A DNA stretch of 64,000 nt from Clostridiaceae bacterium DTU079 (GTDB taxonomy: Bacteria; Bacillota; Clostridia; Acetivibrionales; Acetivibrionaceae), in NCBI GenBank assembly GCA_001512505.1, contig LFSC01000056.1, positions 8,160-72,159 on the forward strand, written 5' to 3'. Below are positions 63,081 to 64,000 of this stretch, in pieces. Position numbers and translations under genes: made by a program. Positions within the stretch are counted from its first letter, which is position 1. Each line of letters begins with the position of its first letter. The notes under the pieces are model-generated. The model was not told the origin of the DNA. It was given only the letters and a program-made list of their open reading frames with translations, and made no database searches.

Positions 63081-64000
63081 TCAGGATGCCTGTGTCCTAA
63101 ACCGCGCCACACCTACTCCAAGATATAACACCCCCATCAGAATAAGCACTCCGCAGCAGGGAAGTATAGCGGTATAATTACTTCCCAGCATAAGATCATA
63201 GTATCCGTTTGCAGCCCACCAGTTCAATGTTCCCCTTGAAAGAACCCTTAAAAACCCGGGCATCATATATAACGGCATCATCCCACCGCCAATAACCGTA
63301 AATGTCTGTATAAAAAGCTGGGACAACCCCTCTGCTGCCGATGAGGTTTTTGCCATGGAGCCTATCATCATTCCCAGTCCGGATCCCGAAAAGGCAATAC
63401 ATAGGGTAATAGTTACCACTCCCAAAACTGACCTTCCCCAGTCAACTCCATATACAAACCGGGTAAATACAATGAGAATCATTGCCTGGGTAAAGGTTAT
63501 AAAAAGAAGCCCTAAAAACTTTCCTGTGATAATCTTCACCTTTCCCACCCCAGTGGTCAAAAGCCTTCCGAGAGTATTGGACTGCCGTTCTTCCACCATA
63601 AGCTTTGTTCCTGTTGATGCACCGAACAAAACAAACATCACGAGCATTGCAACAGAATAATATTGCATTCCCGAAACGGTTTCACGCTTTTTATTTCCAT
63701 CTTCAGACTCAACATCTTTTTCCCCGTAAAACTCAATATCAGCGGCTCCGGTTTTCTGCTGCATATCAAACATAACAGTCGTTATATCCGGTATAAGAGC
63801 TTTTGTATTTTCATCGGAATGACTCTCTTCATTAATTATCTCAGTTATCACTTCCACACCGGAAGATGCTGCAGCCCAATAGAGGTAAAACTGCCGGCAA
63901 AATGCTTCAGTTATGCTTTTTATAACACTTGCATTGTACTGCCGGTCAGCTTGGGTTTTTATCCTGATATTTGTGTCATAACCTTCAAAAAATTTGCGGG
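63081..64000 (-). CDS. ABC-2 type transporter permease (partial, runs off the right edge)
   Basis: The frame is open from 63857 to the window end with no stop, so the GTG start in the ORF track is not the real start and the gene is cut by the edge. The visible 306 codons cover part of the extracytoplasmic region and five C-terminal helices (MQYYSVAMLVMFVLFGASTG, TTGVGKVKIITGKFLGLLF and others), the same topology as the permease downstream. It lies 129 bases before that gene, so they are probably the two permeases of one exporter. Confidence 0.8.
   Translation of the reverse strand, partial: RKFFEGYDTNIRIKTQADRQYNASVIKSITEAFCRQFYLYWAAASSGVEVITEIINEESHSDENTKALIPDITTVMFDMQQKTGAADIEFYGEKDVESEDGNKKRETVSGMQYYSVAMLVMFVLFGASTGTKLMVEERQSNTLGRLLTTGVGKVKIITGKFLGLLFITFTQAMILIVFTRFVYGVDWGRSVLGVVTITLCIAFSGSGLGMMIGSMAKTSSAAEGLSQLFIQTFTVIGGGMMPLYMMPGFLRVLSRGTLNWWAANGYYDLMLGSNYTAILPCCGVLILMGVLYLGVGVARFRTQAS

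Overview
The window is a dense, low-GC chromosome segment of a spore-forming, anaerobic Gram-positive bacterium. The evidence is spoIVA, an ECF sigma factor with its anti-sigma factor, a T-box leader, a CtsR-type heat-shock operator, a ferredoxin-linked 2-oxoacid oxidoreductase, Shine-Dalgarno-rich starts, TTG/GTG starts and bidirectional terminators. Copper-amine-oxidase-N-like repeat domains, an orphan-ATPase sugar ABC transporter and the order sugar ABC - spoIVA - gpsA - plsY - der - DUF512 - rpmF - DUF177 resemble, from memory, the Acetivibrio (Clostridium) thermocellus group. That placement is inference. I saw no insertion sequence, CRISPR array, rRNA or tRNA gene.

Layout. 0-2.2 kb: end of an EG-repeat protein, an LCP-family envelope protein and a YmaF-like protein. 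2.2-6.3 kb (minus): an operon of P-loop ATPase, PilZ protein and the four subunits of a 2-oxoacid:ferredoxin oxidoreductase. 6.5-9.1 kb: TcdA-like enzyme, flavoprotein, and a Nudix/NrtR-like protein whose promoter is overlain by a perfect palindrome. 9.4-14.6 kb (minus): a decayed ABC transporter, a lipoprotein with an Ntn-hydrolase-like domain, and an intact response regulator/histidine kinase pair. 14.8-19.3 kb: hsp20-dnaJ-clpB with a CtsR-type box. 19.5-25.1 kb: a lipoprotein with a possible frameshift, then trpEGDCF behind a leader that looks like TRAP-controlled attenuation. 25.2-25.9 kb: relics of a contractile injection system or phage tail. 26-34 kb: acetyltransferase, small membrane proteins, glycosyltransferase, ychF, cheW, a T-box-controlled aroF, a diguanylate cyclase and a flagellar-type zinc protein. 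34.1-41.1 kb: lytic transglycosylase, coaE, polA, a second PilZ protein, and the ECF sigma/anti-sigma pair. 41.4-49.9 kb: receiver-only regulator, an LRR surface protein, a Pro/Thr-rich membrane protein, a Ser/Thr kinase, mutS2 and a cell-wall amidase. 50.2-53.6 kb: sugar ABC transporter. 54.2-61.6 kb: spoIVA, der-plsY-gpsA, DUF512 radical SAM protein, DUF177-rpmF. 61.7 kb to the edge: two ABC-2 permeases.

The main regulatory candidates are the (G/U)AG arrays in the trpE leader and over the trpD ribosome binding site, which would make tryptophan synthesis respond to a TRAP-like protein. The aroF T-box has an apparent UUC (Phe) specifier, so the entry step of the aromatic pathway would answer to uncharged tRNA-Phe. 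Cyclic-di-GMP parts (GGDEF enzyme and two PilZ proteins) are scattered among metabolic genes. The clearest evidence of gene loss is the ABC transporter deletion-fusion and the tail-gene relics.
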